A program made the position numbers and the translations under genes. The notes beneath the pieces are model-generated. The model was not told where the DNA came from. It was given only the letters and a program-made list of their open reading frames with translations, and did not search any database. This document shows positions 41,700 through 55,177 of a stretch of DNA of 58,432 nucleotides, piece by piece. How positions within the stretch are numbered: the first letter of the stretch is position 1; each line of letters begins with the position of its first letter. This DNA comes from Chromera velia. Lineage: Eukaryota; Sar; Chromeraceae. The stretch lies in the NCBI GenBank assembly GCA_018398765.1, contig JAHBMJ010001317.1, positions 21,555-79,986 on the forward strand, written 5' to 3'.

Positions 41700-44600
41700 T
41701 CACCAGAGGAAGAAACTTTCCGACCCCCAAAAGTTGACCACCCCCATCTTTTTCTCAGCCTCTTTCCTGAACCTGTCGAGCTGATCTTCCTCTCTTTCCC
41801 CCACCTTTTGATCACCCGTCATCTTCCCCCCACCGTCGAAGTCAGAGTGAAGAGAGGATGAATGCATCTGATCATCTCCCTTTTCATCTTCCGATTTTTC
41901 TTCAGTTCTCTTCCGTTGTTTTCTTCTCACTTCTGCTGAGGGGTCTGGGTGAGGGGACTGAGGTGCTGTGGACGACATTGCTACCTCCTCCATTTCCTCT
42001 CTCCGCCTCTTCTTGGGATCGTTCTTCACGAGGCCGTCTCCTACCTCGTTGATCGCTCTCGACACACCATCATAGTATGGCGCACGAGAAGGGCGCCAAA
42101 TAGGAGCGGGATCGGGAGAGGATCTGAGTACTCTTGAGCTGAGTAGGAAAAGTCTCTTTTCTTTCTCCTCCCTCGTGACTTCCTTTTTCGCTGCTCGCTT
42201 GTTTCCTGCACGCGAACCTGACTCCCCCCCCTCCCCTTCAAATCTCGCCCTCTTCATCTCAGGCCCTCCCATTGGCATGCCCTCTTTCTCTCCCAACCCA
42301 TTTGCACGTGCCCCCCCCTCAACTGACTCCTCTGGTTGCGGCCTTTTCCTGCACATCCCATTTCCTTTTCCACCTTCACTCATGGGCTTCGTAAGTTCAG
42401 CCAGCGAAGCTGAAGGCGGCACAACGAAACCTGAAGAGGACGACGGACCCTCCCCCGCTGTGGTTGCATCACTGTTTGTTTTGGAGGGCTGCATCCGAAC
42501 AGCAGCAGAGAAATCGGATGCCTCGACACTCGCCTCAGTCGGTTGCTCCTTCTCAAGGTCGACTGGGGGAGGGGAGGCGGGAGGTACAGGATCGGGTGCA
42601 GGGGGCGGTGCAGGGGCAGATGCAGTCTCAGGGGGGGGAGGTGAAGGATCGGGGGCAGGGGCAGAAGAAGACGATGCGGATGCGGGGGCAGCGGGAGTGG
42701 AAGAGGGTGGATGGGGATTGTGTGGGGGCAAAAGGTTTCGGAGAGCGTCTTCCTCAGATCCCCACACCCTCAAAACACCCGGAGGGAAGAGGGCATGGAA
42801 GGAGGCCACCGATAGGGAACGGGCAAGGGAGACGGCACGTGGGTGTGTGGGGGGAATACCATGAGACCATGAGAGGTCATCTTCATCCTCTTCCTCTCCT
42901 CTCCGTCTCTGCGTCTGCGTACCCCCCACTCCCTCGTTCTCGTTCTTTTCTTCTTCCATTTCCCTCCCCATTCCCGTCTCATCATCTTCAAAGCAACACG
43001 AGGAGACGGCAGCCGGATTATTTCCCCCCCCGGGGGCCTGAAACTCCTCCAGGAGACCCTGCAGACTCTCCCTGCGGATCCAGGGGAGATATTCGATGTC
43101 TGCTTTTGTGGCCTGAATCAACCAGTCATCAGGCTTGGCTTCTCCGCTCATCCGTTCATATTCAGGAAACCCCATTCCTTCCTTTCGCCTTCCCCGAGTC
43201 TGACCACGCGTACGCTTGAGCACAAACTCTGCTGAACACCCTGTCGCTTTGTCTACCCCCTCCCTCTCATCATTCGGATCATGCCACTGTGGAAAACGGC
43301 CAGACTTCTTTTCTTTTCGGAACGAGAGGTCGGTAAAGAAGATAGCCCCCCCCTTTGCTGCGGCAGCCGGGGAACGACAGCCCGCTGGCGGCATCTGTTT
43401 GGGAGAGACGGGTGCGATTCTGGGAGAGGCCTCAGACTCGAGGCGGCGATGGTCGTTTCGAGTGCGAGCTCTGCCTTCAGGAAAGCCCCCGAGCTGGGAC
43501 CCGTTCCCTCTCTCAGCAGCATCTGCTTCTGATGCATCATCGGCTATGTGTGCCTGCTGTCGGTTTGTTGCACGTGCGTGCGCATTGGCAACTCTGGGCT
43601 GAATCGGAAGACTTGTGAAAGGGAAGTGTAGTTGGTTGTGTGACGCCTGGGATCCAGTGGGAGAGGCCGGACAGCCCCCTAGGTCCATGGGGGGGTCGTG
43701 CAGGTGGAGCGTCGCGGCTGCTGCTGCTGCGGGAGCCGCCCCCAGTGCTGCCGCTGCAGCTGCTGCTGCTGCTGGGTGTGGTGCTGCGTTTCGGACGGGT
43801 TCTTCGAAAAAGAATTTTGAATCTCTGGGCTTCCACTTTCGGTCCTTCGGATTCTTCTTGTCCAAAACATATCTGCATTTCCAACTGGCATTCCGCATAT
43901 GAGCCCTCCACTGATCCAGTCGTCGCTTCTTCAGCTCAAGAGTTGAGACGGCTTTGTCGGAGGGAGGGAAAAAGGGGAGACGGCGAAACTGTTGCATTTT
44001 TCGGAGGATGAGGTCAAGATTTCTTGGAATGAGACAGGGCGAACCGTCGGGTCGTTCGCGGACGAAGCGACAGGTGGCAGATTTCCATACAAATGTGGGA
44101 ATGGTGTAATATCGAAACCAGTATACACAGGAGAATCGATCACGCCCTTCCCATGGGTGGGAGGGGATGAGAGGGTCCGTTCCTTCCTCTGCTGCTGCAT
44201 CTTTCCTTTTCTGCTGATCTTTCTCTTTCCCCCTCTTATCCCTCTTCTCCTTCCTGTCTTTCCCTCCCCTTCCTTTCTGGCCTTCCAGGATGGGCTCCTC
44301 CTTCTCAATGTCATCCCAGTGCTCATTGCAGATCTGCGCGCACACCGAGAGAAACAAAGGGAAGGAGCGAAAAAAAGGGTGGGGAAAGGGGAAAAAGATG
44401 AAGCACGAGAACGCATCCACACACAGACAAAGGCGGGGACTCGCTGGACTCAAGCACCAGAAATTTGGAAGAGAGAAAAAGAGAAATTGAAGAAACAGCA
44501 TCCACATAGACACGAAAAGGGAGATAGGCAAGGGAGACCCTCCATGCATGTAAATTCAGACTGAGAGAGAATGGACGGACAGATGGATCGATCAGATGAA

Positions 44601-45731
44601 GGACCTGAGTGGAGAATTCAAAGAAAGAGGGAAAGAATCACGCAGGAAAAACCGTCACCCCTGACTGAACCCCCGCATACTTGCTTGCATAATTGCTCGT
44701 CTCTCTCCAATGCAAATCAGTAGATCCTCCCTCCGTTCATCTCTCCCTTCGCTGCCTTTTGGCTTTTGAGTGACAAACGGACCTCAAGAAACGCCCGCAG
44801 TTCGGACAGAGCGAGATCAGCTGCTGTGGGGTTGACCTCCGAGTGGATCAGGAAGGCAAGTTTGATGCCCTTGGTCATCTCGAAAGACGAGTCACCGAAG
44901 TCAAGAAGGATATGTGGGGGTGGGGGAGATGCCTGAACTTCTGGGGGGAAGGCCCGGGTGAGATCAACTAGATGCTCACGGTTGCCGGTGCCCCCATCGT
45001 CGAAAGAGATCCAGTCGGAGATCCAGTGTCTTTTGTTTTCGTCTTTCGTCAGAGACTCCCTTCCCCCATACTTTTCCTCAAAGTCTGCGTGGCTCAGAAG
45101 CTCTTTTAGTTTGCCCTTCACGTAGCGAGGAACTGCACATACAAAACAGACAAGGGAAAGGAGGGAGCTCTGCAGAGACGAAAAAGGAGACGGAAAAAGA
45201 GCCTGAAGAGAAACAGGAAAAGAGCAATAGGGGGAGGCAGTCCCTCCCAAGCATCCAAAAGAGCAAAAACCAGAGGAAGATGTAAGAACGCAAATTCTGT
45301 GGCAATGTGAACGTGGCAAAGGCACAAACAAAGAAGAGAAGTACAAGATAGGAATCAGAGACTGAGAGAAAGTGGGATCAAAACTGTTGCGACGAGAATT
45401 TGTCTTTTTCTTCCTTCCTTGTGCCTTCCTTGGAAACCCACCAGAAAACTCTTCCGATAGCGGCTGGATGTTTGACCTGCAGAGAGAAAAGCCACACGAT
45501 GTGAAACCACGCATGCCTCAAGAGAGATCCAAAAGAGAAATCGGAGACGGAGACAGACCCTAGGGCTTTCCGCAAGTCCGCCTTGTGATCATCCAGTCGA
45601 TGACCAAGCAAGTACTTGTCATGCTGTTCCCTGAAAGCGGCAAGCGCCTTGAGATCTTCTAATTTGCCACTGTAAGCCTTGCATTTGGGTTTCGTAAGTT
45701 CTCTGTGAGGGCTCATCCTCTCCGCAAACAC
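41700..45731 (-). CDS. Large unknown protein with low-complexity, nuclear-looking C-terminus, four exons
   Basis: Exons are 45731-45559, 45476-45442, 45132-44783 and 44333-41700. Phases 2, 1 and 0 match, giving 1063 residues. The N-terminal 90 residues are helical (KLEDLKALAAFREQHDKYLL, GHRLDDHKADLRKALG). They faintly recall the GST-C-like N-terminus of elongation factor 1B, an idea I hold weakly. Residues 190-370 hold a Trp/Arg-rich region (CVYWFRYYTIPTFVWKSATC; KWKPRDSKFFF). Then come poly-Ala (about 372-394), Ser/Pro/Ala-rich disorder and several basic Lys/Arg clusters that could be nuclear signals. The start at 45731 could be replaced by the Met five codons on. No catalytic motif was found. 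It is head-to-head with the ankyrin gene. Confidence 0.65.
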
Positions 45732-46553
45732 GCAGACGAGGAGACGAGACAGATGGAGACTGCTAGAGACGGCACCCCATCCCTATTCCCTGGCGTTCGT
45801 CTGTCACGATTTCAAGGGATCAGACGAGCTCCAACTCATTCAACTTGCACTGTTTGACTCTGGATGAGAAGCAGACTCTCCTTGTTTGAAGTTATCCGTC
45901 CTATAAATTGAATGATATCGGGTCGGGATTTGAGTTGCGGCGCATGAGTTGTGGTGCGTGCATGGGCTTCAAATAATGTTGGAGCCCGACGTGGCGCCGG
46001 CGCCGCGATGCACCAGAGCTATAGGTGCCCGCGCCGCCTGGAACCTATTTTTTTTCTCTCAGGCAGTGAGTGAGTTCCTCGAATGACAATTCGCTAACTT
46101 AAATTTGCAAAATGAGGCACTCACCAAAGTTTGGGGTTGGCTCAGAGGCCAGCTCCCTCACATTTCAGGCCCAAATAGCGTGACACTTTTTTGACCGCGT
46201 ACGTCGGCCTTTCGGGGCCATATGCAAATCGGGTCGCGCGATAAGAGCGAACTGTGTATATGCAACAGCTGAAGCCGAATAGTTGAGACAGACAATCTCT
46301 CTGTTCCTGGACTTCTTTGTGTGTGTCCTTCGTCCAACCTCTCTCAGTAATCTTCGATGTAGGTGTGGACAATGAGTGACTTAGCCTCTCTCCTTTACCC
46401 TTCGTTTTGACCCCGCAGGGTTTGTTCGGTTTCGACTCGCAGCTTTTGACCTTTGGACAGTCTGTCTGACCTAGCTGGTTGCGGCAGCGCTGGGTGGACA
46501 ACACTCCCTCTCTCAGTTCCCCCCCAGAAGTACCTCGCGTTCTTTTTGCGATC
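45732..46553. other. Divergent spacer between the 1063-residue protein gene and the ankyrin gene
   Basis: About 820 bases with a GC-rich patch at 45990-46040 (GGCGCCGGCGCC palindrome). It probably holds both promoters and 5' untranslated regions. No exon was recognised. Confidence 0.45.
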
Positions 46554-49457
46554 ATGTCCCGTTTTCACATGCCTGACCAGCCGGATGAGTTTGAGATTCG
46601 GTGCCACCAGCTGCATGAGCAAATGAGGGCAATCATCGAACGTGAGGCGCTTGCTGCTGCAAACTCCGCTGCCGAGTCCGAAACAGATGCAACACAAAGC
46701 AACACGTGCAATACGACAGTTGGAGGTCCTGTGAGCTTGGAAGTCCCCTCTCATTCAGAAGCCAGCTCGCCTGTCAAGGTCAGTTGGCGAGTTCTTTGAT
46801 TCGTGCCACTCCAGCTTGAAAGAACGTGTGTGTATGAACGAAGAGAGAAGGATCCGATTATCATATCAATATCTCTGCGTATCTTTTCTCCTATGCTGGT
46901 GTTCTTCTCATGTCTGTCTGTGCGTACATATGTTCTCTGCAGAAGTCGTGCGAGAACGGTCCCCAGGCCTCTGTTCTCGGATCTGTGGCGTCGACGAGAA
47001 GCTGCACACGTGTAAGTCAATGTGTCTCAGTCTTCGCTGCCGTCTCCTTTTCTCCAACCCCGCTTACTTCCCTGCGTCCTGCTTCTGTCCCCTCAGTTCT
47101 GTGACGTGTATCCTGAGCCTCTTTTTCTTGACTGAATTCCTCTCTTCATGCGCACGGTGCGGTCACTGCAGGGCTACAGCTCGCCCTCCTCCGCACTCTG
47201 CAGTAGCTCGGTCAGTCCCCTCGCAAGTCTTCCGGAAGCCTTTGTGTTCTTCTGTCCGCTTGGTTTGCTGAACACGGCATATGCTTTCCTGGTGCTCTTT
47301 CAATCATGAGGGCCGGCGGGGATTCCTATAACTCTTGCCCTCTTCGTCTTTCCACTCCCACCCTGTACGTATTCCTGCCTGGAGTCACCTACTTTCTTTT
47401 GTCCTCTCAACCAACCCATTTCTTTCTGTGTCCCTTCAGGTTCCCCCAAGTGTGGAACTCCCAGAGACCCCCAAAGCATCAGCAGCCCGGCCCCCTGTGC
47501 CTATGCTGGTCCTCCCTGGGGTCATCTCGAAGGAGAGCGGTCGCAGGCCGTATGCGGACGCCCCTCCCGTCCGTCACGTGCCCGAGCGTGACATGATCCG
47601 AGCAGCAGAGATGGGAGACGCGCAGACGGTGCGCACTGCTGTTTTCAGCGGCACAAACCCCAATGCAAAGGACGCCACAGGCTCCACTGCCCTCCATTAC
47701 GCAGCCAAGGGGGGGCACAAGGAGACTGTGCAGCTTCTCCTGCAGCATCGTGCGAACGTAAAATTGGTCAACAGAGACGGCCGCACAGCCCTGCATCTTG
47801 CCTGCCTGCCAGGATTCGAGGAAATCGTTGAATGGCTTCTGCAGGCTGGTGCAGACGCAAACGGCAAGACCAAATTTGGTTCTGCAGGTCTCCACTGGGC
47901 CGCTGCTCGTGGGCACACAGCGGTTGTTCGGAGTCTGCTCACTCACGGTGCCGCAGTGGACCTGCCGAACGAGAACGACGCCACCGCGCTCCTGTCTGCG
48001 GCCTTCTGTGGACACCTGGAGGTCTGTCTGTGAGGGGAAATAGGGGGGGGTCGTTTGGGAAAGAAAACCTAATAAGAAACAGGATTGTATCTGTTTTGGT
48101 CAAAGGGGGTCTGAAGAAAGAACCTCTCTTTCGTTCCGGCTTTCATCGATGCTTCTACTGTGCACAGTGGGGCTGTGGCAGAATTTTCTGCCGTTTCTTT
48201 CCATATTTTAACATGTGCTTCCATATTTTAACATGTGCGAGCAGGTTGTGCGCATCCTCCTTGCTCACGGTGCCCGACTGACCGCAACAAATGCGAAGGA
48301 GATGACGGCTCTCCACCTTGCCGCCTCCAGGAAGCACGGCGCAGTTGTGGAGGAGATCATAAATGCCTACGAGGCCTCCAAGGGTCTCATCGTTGAGGGC
48401 CAGACAGGGCACATCCTCGATACCACCGACAAGGTCAGTGCATGAGTGCATGGATGATCCGTCCATCCGGTGTGTGTTTTGGTTTTGTCTGTGTGTGGGG
48501 GGAGAGAGCGTGTGAAAGTGTGAGAAAGACCGATCAAACGATCAGCGAGAAATCTCCATGAGGCATGCGGAACAGGCAACGAGAGAGAATCTCTACAAAT
48601 GAATGAAAACCTGTCATGTATCAATACCAAAGAGGAACGCAGCCCAAAGAATAAAAAATTATTCCGGAGCGATGCACACGCCCACGTCGTCCGATGCGAT
48701 GCCATTCTCTCAGAGAATTTCACAAAGCCGTTCTTTCTTTCTTTCTTTCTTTCTTTCTTTTGTTTGTTCACTGCAGGTTGGTGACACAGCCCTCCACAAG
48801 GCCGCCTCCTCTGGGTGCGACCGCAGCGCTTTGGCTCTGCTTGCTGCTGGTGCGAAGACGTCCATCAGGAACAACGCAGGGGCCCTCCCTCTGGACATTG
48901 CACGCACCCTCGATGAGCAGAAAGTTGGGGAGGTCTTGGAAGACCACACAGCCGCCCTGGCAGCAGGAGCAGTCCCCAAGGATCCCGTTGCCAAGCCTGC
49001 AGGCGCCTCTGCCTCAGCATCCACCCTCACCTTCGGCTCCTCCCCCTCCTACGTTGGAGGCGCTGGAAACAACAAGGCGAGGGAGGTGCCTGCTGCCAAG
49101 GTTGGGCAGTCCAATGCCTCCTCTTGGGAGACCTCCGACGGAGCGACCACATGGGTTGAGATTCAGTCCATTGCAGGAGGACTGAGTGAGATGGGGGGGG
49201 CAGATGAGTGGACAGCTCCCGCGTCCAGAAAGGCTCCGGTTGTTCCTGATCTTCCCGTTTCCTCAGGAGGCAAGGGCAGGGCTTCTAGCAGTAGTAGAGG
49301 GTCTCGAGAGACGGCTCTCCACCGTGCTGCGTCCTCCTCCAGTTCCTCTCAGAGTGAGGAGAGACGGTTTGGCGGCGTCAGAGGGGGGCTTCTTGGTCTC
49401 ACCCTTGCGCTCCTACCGGGAGCCTCTCGCACAGTTGCTGCGGCGTCTTCGTCGTGA
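46554..49457 (+). CDS. Ankyrin-repeat protein, six exons
   Basis: Exons are 46554-46778, 46943-47011, 47172-47210, 47440-48021, 48245-48433 and 48777-49457, all phase 0, giving 594 residues. The N-terminal 160 residues are Glu/Ala- and then Pro/Ser-rich. About eight ankyrin repeats span residues 160-424, with the usual signatures: GSTALHYAAKGGHKETVQLL, GRTALHLACLPG, GLHWAAARGHTAVVRSLL, TALHLAASRKHG, DTALHKAASSG. Introns 4 and 5 cut within or between repeats. The C-terminus is Ser/Gly-rich and ends in a hydrophobic run (GGLLGLTLALLPGA), possibly a tail anchor. Ankyrin repeats bind protein partners; no partner can be read from the sequence. The phase-0-only organisation would allow exon skipping without frameshift. 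Confidence 0.86.
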
Positions 49458-50119
49458 GACTTGTTCCATCCCTTGACCGACTGAGTCTCCAGACAGGCAG
49501 ACTGGACTGAGGAGACAGTGAGGCGGCTGACGGGCGTGCCCAATTCTTCTTCCGAGACAGCCCTCTGAGCCGATTTTGATGAATGCACATGCAGAAAGAC
49601 GACATCTTGACAGCAAGAAGTAGACAGTTCTCCTTATTTGTACATGCATGTGTGTGTCCTCTAAACGACCCAGCAGAGGGGCGGAGCCTTATTGCCTCTC
49701 TGAACAGTTGACCTTCACCTTCTTTGGGCGTGTGTGTGAGAAGAAGAAGAGAGAAAGATGAAGAAAGGGACGACGGGTGTGACAGCTCAACGTGTCCGTC
49801 GTGCAGGCAGACAGAAGGCTTACTGACTGACAGTGCGTGCCATGTTGTGAGTGACCGTTTCATGATAACCTCCTGATTTACCGACGAATTTGCATGCATG
49901 GAAGGAAATGCCTTTCTTCGGTCGTCTCATGCCTTTGCTTGATAACAAACGTCAGATCTGTCTGCCTGCGTGTTCTGAACACGACAGCATGAAAGAAAGG
50001 AGGAAAGGAGGTAACTCGGGGGTATTGTCTTCATCGTCTCCGGGTCCCTTTTCTGGAAGAGAAGAAGAGAAAGAGGATACAACCAGAGGACAGATTGGCA
50101 TGCAAACAAGTCAGATCAG

Positions 50120-50158
<39 letters not shown>

Positions 50159-53100
50159 CATGCCGTTGCCCTGAAGTCGTCTGTCATCGGAAGGCATGGA
50201 GGGAGGGAGGTAGCCTGTGGAGTGAGGAAGCAAGAAAGAAGGAGGGAAGGAATGATTGAAGAAAGAAAGAAACTGTCCTTTTTTTCTCTGAATGTGGGAG
50301 GGCATTTCTTTTGTCAGTCGGACCTTCAGAGTCTCTTTCTCTTTCTTTCGACTTCAGACCTTGCATGGTTTCCTCTCTCAGGTTTGCTTGCACAAGAAAG
50401 GAAAGGAAAGGACAGGAAAGGAAAGGAGAGACAGGAAGGAACCGAACGTCTTGGTTCGCCTCCCAGACAGACGGGCGCATGCGAGAAAAAAAGAAAGAAA
50501 TGAAGACAGGTACCAGAGCTGCTGTTGGTGGGGGAGTGCATGTGCGTGTTTGCAGTGTTTGCGTATGTATGCATATGTGTGACTCTTGATCTTTCTGTCT
50601 CTCTGTTGTCTCATTCAGTCGCCTTGCAACGAAGTAAAGGCAGGTGGGAAGGAATGAGAGAGCATCCAGAAATATCTTCTTCTGCTCAGTATTCTTTCAC
50701 ATTGAGTCCAGAAGAAAAGGGAGAGAGGGAGGGGACTTTACGAGAAAGGGGGAGGTCCTTCATTTGACTGAAGTGATCTGATGAGATCAATTCGTTTGTG
50801 CATTCGTTCTTTTATCTATCTGGGTCTGTTACTCCTCCACCCCTCTATTCAATTCAATGCAAAGAAGGATCGGATCGTTCGATCGTTTAATTCTCTTTCG
50901 GTTTTTCGTTCGTTCGTTCGATCCCACACCGTTTGCCCCTCTCAGCTGTCTCCGGGTTGAAGGAAGGCGATGGTGAAGTTTTCAATCTGATTTCTTCTCT
51001 CCCCCTCTTTCCCTCCCTATTCAGTCATCAATCAATCCAGGGGGATCGTTTCTTTTCTCTTCACCAACTAATAATTCAAACAAACAAACAAAGAAATGAA
51101 TTCAAACAGTCAGTCAGTCATCTTGACTGCTGGTCCGGTACCCTTCCAAAACTCCTTCTGGCTGTCGGTGTCGAATGGTCAGAAATGAGAGGGAAGGGAC
51201 AGCTGCCGATGGATGAAATCGAGAGAGAGAGCGAATAATTCATTCAGAGATTCCTTCCTTCCGTTTTGTGACTGATGCAATGCAATGTTTCGGAGGCAGT
51301 GGCTATTTTGTTCTCCCTCTTCCTTCTTCTTGAGTGAAGAAGTCTCAGCGTCTTCCTTTCTCTTGCTTCCTTCGTTCCTTCTTGTTTCTCTCATTCCGAC
51401 AATTAAAAGAATTGATCGAGGAACTGAATTGCTTCTTTTTGCTTTGCTTTCGTCTGTTTGTTTTGGTCATGGACGGGGCCCTTAAACGAGTGAGCCGTCG
51501 GACCGACTTTTTCTCATTTTACGTTTCTTTTTCCTTTGCTCACTTCAACTCTCTCTCGGTTTTGCTTCTTTCTGCCAAAGTTCCCTCCTGCATGTGCATT
51601 CATTCTGCATGGAAGGAGGGAAACGCAGAAAACGAGGGAGGGATCAATTTTCGCGTCTCATCTGTAATCAAGATGAAGAAAGGAAGTGTCAGTTTGTCAA
51701 GTCACAGATCGCAGGAAAAACCTCTTGGATGAAATGTCTGAGAGAGAACTTTTCTTTTTGGGGAAAATATTTCCTGCGCAGGGATTGGGGGGGGTTGGGA
51801 ACTTGGAGGTTCGGGGTACGGGGGACGGTGGAAAACGGGTGAGGGGGGGGACGAGAGTATTCATTCTTTTTCTTTCGATCACCACGGGTTGTCATTGGAA
51901 AACGTCAAGCTTGTTTCAAGAATGAAGAGAGAGAAGAAGATGGACTCAAAGAAATGAACCAAACAAAAAAAAAGCATTGATTGCTTCTTTTCTTGGTGTG
52001 CTGGTTCATGCTCTGCCTGTCTGTTTCCTCTCTTCTCCCCCTGTCCCCTCCTGTGCGTTCGGGTGCAAAGCAGCCACCCCTCTGTGTGACATGTTTCTTT
52101 CTCTGGTGCTTTCTTTCACTGTCCTTTCTGCTGCATTGCATTGCGTGCATTGCATGGTCCGGTCTTGAGAAGAAATGAAGCGATCGCTTTTTTTCTTTCT
52201 TTCTTTTGGGTTCAAGCAGTTGGCCTGCAACGGCCGCTTTCCTTTGTTGTCTTCGATGACTGCGTTTTCTTTCTGTCCTCTTCGCTTTCTTTTGCGGAAA
52301 GGGGAAGCATCGAAAGATGACTCTCGTCGTTTTTCCGACTCCTTTGAGAGGGTCTTTGTTTTTTTGGCATGTTTTCTTTTTTGCACTTCTCCTCTGGACT
52401 CTTCGTTGATTCCTTTCCTTTTCTTCTGCATGCTCGATCGGAAACCTTCCCTACTTGACCGTTGTTCACATTCTTCAGTCGCTGAGTGGTGGTTCAGTCA
52501 TGAGGTCGTTCTTCAATGTCACTCACTGTCTTGCAGTATCTCGCTGGCCTTCTTCTCTTCTTCATTACCCCCTCACTCATTCATCTCCGTCTCCTTCTAT
52601 GCCTTCCTGTTTTATGCTGTCGTCTTGTGATCGTTCACGTCTTGCTTGACTGTCTTCATTCAGTCCTTGCATCTGCATCTGTCTGCTTGATGCTACTACC
52701 CTACACGGATTACGGCTGCATGAATAATTCCTGAAAATGAATTCCCGAATTAATTGATTGCGTGACATGTTGATCTTTTTATGGATGGATGGATGGATGG
52801 ATGGATGGATGGATGAATTGCTCTCTCTCTTCTCTTGTCGTTTGTGAGTCGAACGATCGCATCGCGGCACTATTTGTGAATCTTCAAAGGTCCTTCTATG
52901 CGTGACAGTGCGTGCCCCCGTGTGTGTACATAATTGTGGATGAGATCTGGAAAGGTGACGCCTTGCCCGTCTGACTGACTGACCGATTGTCGAAACAAAC
53001 AACAAACAGACCCAATTGCATCAGACAGCTATCCACCGTCATCTCACAGGCCTTCTGGCCAATCCATAAACACATTAAGAAAGAGGAAGAAAAGCTGAAA

Positions 53101-55177
53101 GGAAAACAAAAGGAGAAGAGTGCGGGAGAGGGGGGGCGTCCCCATCGACCGGACGGAGAGAGAATTCAGAGCCGGACAAAGACAAACGCAGGTAGACACA
53201 GACAGCAAACATACCCTCACAAATTCTGATACAGAGCGATTGACAGAAAAAAAAAACACGCGCAGCACAGACACAGAAACGAAAGCGTATGATGACTCCA
53301 ACGAGCTTGTAAGAATTGCGTTCAAGATGCCACTGTGTTTTTCCCAAGTCTGGCATTCACCAAATTTTTTTCTTGTCTTGTGCTGTCCTCGGATCTTCAC
53401 CTCCAGTTTCATTCAGCATTTGTACTTTTCTCAACGAGGTGGTTATTCAACGAGAGCTCTGGCAAGTCCACTACGCTCTGCATGGGTCCGCTGATCCATC
53501 CATCCAAATGTCATGAAAGAAGGACCCTTCCTTATATTGTTTTCATCTGCATGGCCCCTTTCCGGATCTGTTTACCAACATCCGGGTAGTCAACACGTTC
53601 TTTCTGTTTTTTTGGTTCTTCCCGATCTCTCTTTTGACAAGTAAACTCCCTCATTCACACCACAATCCCAAACCCTACCTCTTAATGCGGAGAGGAAGAG
53701 AAGGGGCGGCGTATATAAAGCTGTCTGTTTGGTCCTCTTTGTTTTGTTTGTTTCGTTTGCTTCAGCATGAGCTCTCGTTCTTTCGTTCACCGGAGAGAGC
53801 GACATCCCTCCAGGGCCCTTCTTAAAGAAACGCTGCTTGAGATCTCGCCGTCATACCAAGGCAACAAGAGGGAGAAAGGAACTCAAAGCTTTGTCAGACA
53901 GGAAAGGATGTCAAAGAAAGTGATTCAGAGAAGAGAAAGGGAAACCGAAAAGAGAGAGAATAGGGGCTTTCTTTTCTGATTTTCTTCTTCGGAAATGGAG
54001 ATCGTTTTGTTCATTTCTAGATGACTACCAGACTGCTCGCTGTGGCAGCCATTTCGTTGATGCTTGGGGGAAGCAGGAAAGAAGAAAAATCGTTTCTTTT
54101 GGAAAAGAGCACGTACAGAGTGTTCCTATGCATCTCTTTACTTTACTGATTAGTGTGAGAGCCTCTGTTCTCAGTTGACCCCGACAGCCTCGAGGCTCTG
54201 CCTTTGAATTGTTTTTTCTGTCTGTGGCCAGCTCTATGGGTTCTTCCGCTTTCCTTGATTTTTTTTTTACTTTCTTTCCTTTCTCTCTCCCGTATCCCAT
54301 CCCACCTCCATGCACATCGACCCGAAGGTTGAAGGGGAAGGAATGAGAAAATGAAAATTCGACGCGCCAATTTAGCACAACTCGGACGGGATTCAACTTT
54401 ATGCATTTCATGCCCTTTCTTTTTCTTTCTGGTCGTTTCCTGGCAAGTCGGATCGGTGTCCAGGTGCTCGTATGGGAGTTCTTTTGTCTGCGTGCACAGC
54501 AAGTTTCAAGTCAGCATTGTCCTCTACGTTCAATCGCTCTTTGAGGATCTGTTGCCTGTCTGTCTGTCTAGCTGTCCTGGAGTCAGTCAAGCCTGTCAAT
54601 CTTTCCTCCTGTCACACGCCGCCTCTCTCGCGTACCGTTTGAAAATGATTTTCTCTGAAACCAGACTTTCTTCTTCACCAGAAAGAGAGTCACTGGAAGA
54701 AAGGTCTGTCCCTGCTCGCGTGCTAGCTCGCGTGCCTTCGCTCATCGTGAAGCCGCCAGGGAGGGAGGGATATACCTGCCTGCCTAGCTGCCCAACTGCG
54801 CACATGCATGCAAGTCAGCAGAAAAACATTTGAGAGCAAACATCTGGTGAAGCGAACTTAAAAGTTAGATGCAGATTGTACGTTAAGAAGCCTTTCATCC
54901 ACGTTGAAATGATTAAAGTTCTAACTTCTGAGGCGTTACTTCTCAGAATCTTCTGCTTGTTGAATATATGAATATACATTTTGAATATCTTTGAATGAGC
55001 TTACTTAGAAGCTTATAATACATTTGTGCTATATAATGCATATCATGCAACATATATATGTTTGTCTATCAAAAAGAAAGGGTGTTTTTAGACAGTTTTT
55101 TAAAAAATGTTTTTGTCTATCGTTTTTTCTCAGATTTTGTTTTGACTGCGGCACCTAGCTTTTCATAGGTTTTTCTC
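49458..55177. other. Gene-poor region with microsatellites and isolated exon-like pieces
   Basis: The region is mostly purine- or pyrimidine-rich, with (GA)n at 50127-50153, AGGAA tracts at 50395-50440 and (ATGG)n at 52784-52815. Near 52480-52690 (+) a strong acceptor (CTGTCTTGCAG) opens a hydrophobic frame (YLAGLLLFFITPSLIHLR). A 26-base exon-like piece (AEWWFSHE) lies just upstream with matching phase, but no complete gene could be built. From 54.85 kb the DNA is AT-rich and repeat-like. No RNA genes were recognised. Confidence 0.5.

Noticed and set aside
42175-43219. Plus-strand frames of 229 and 251 codons
   Set aside because: They are opposite the Pro/Ala/Ser-rich part of the 41700-45731 gene. 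Biased codons keep several frames open, and the minus-strand frame is far longer and spliced in phase.
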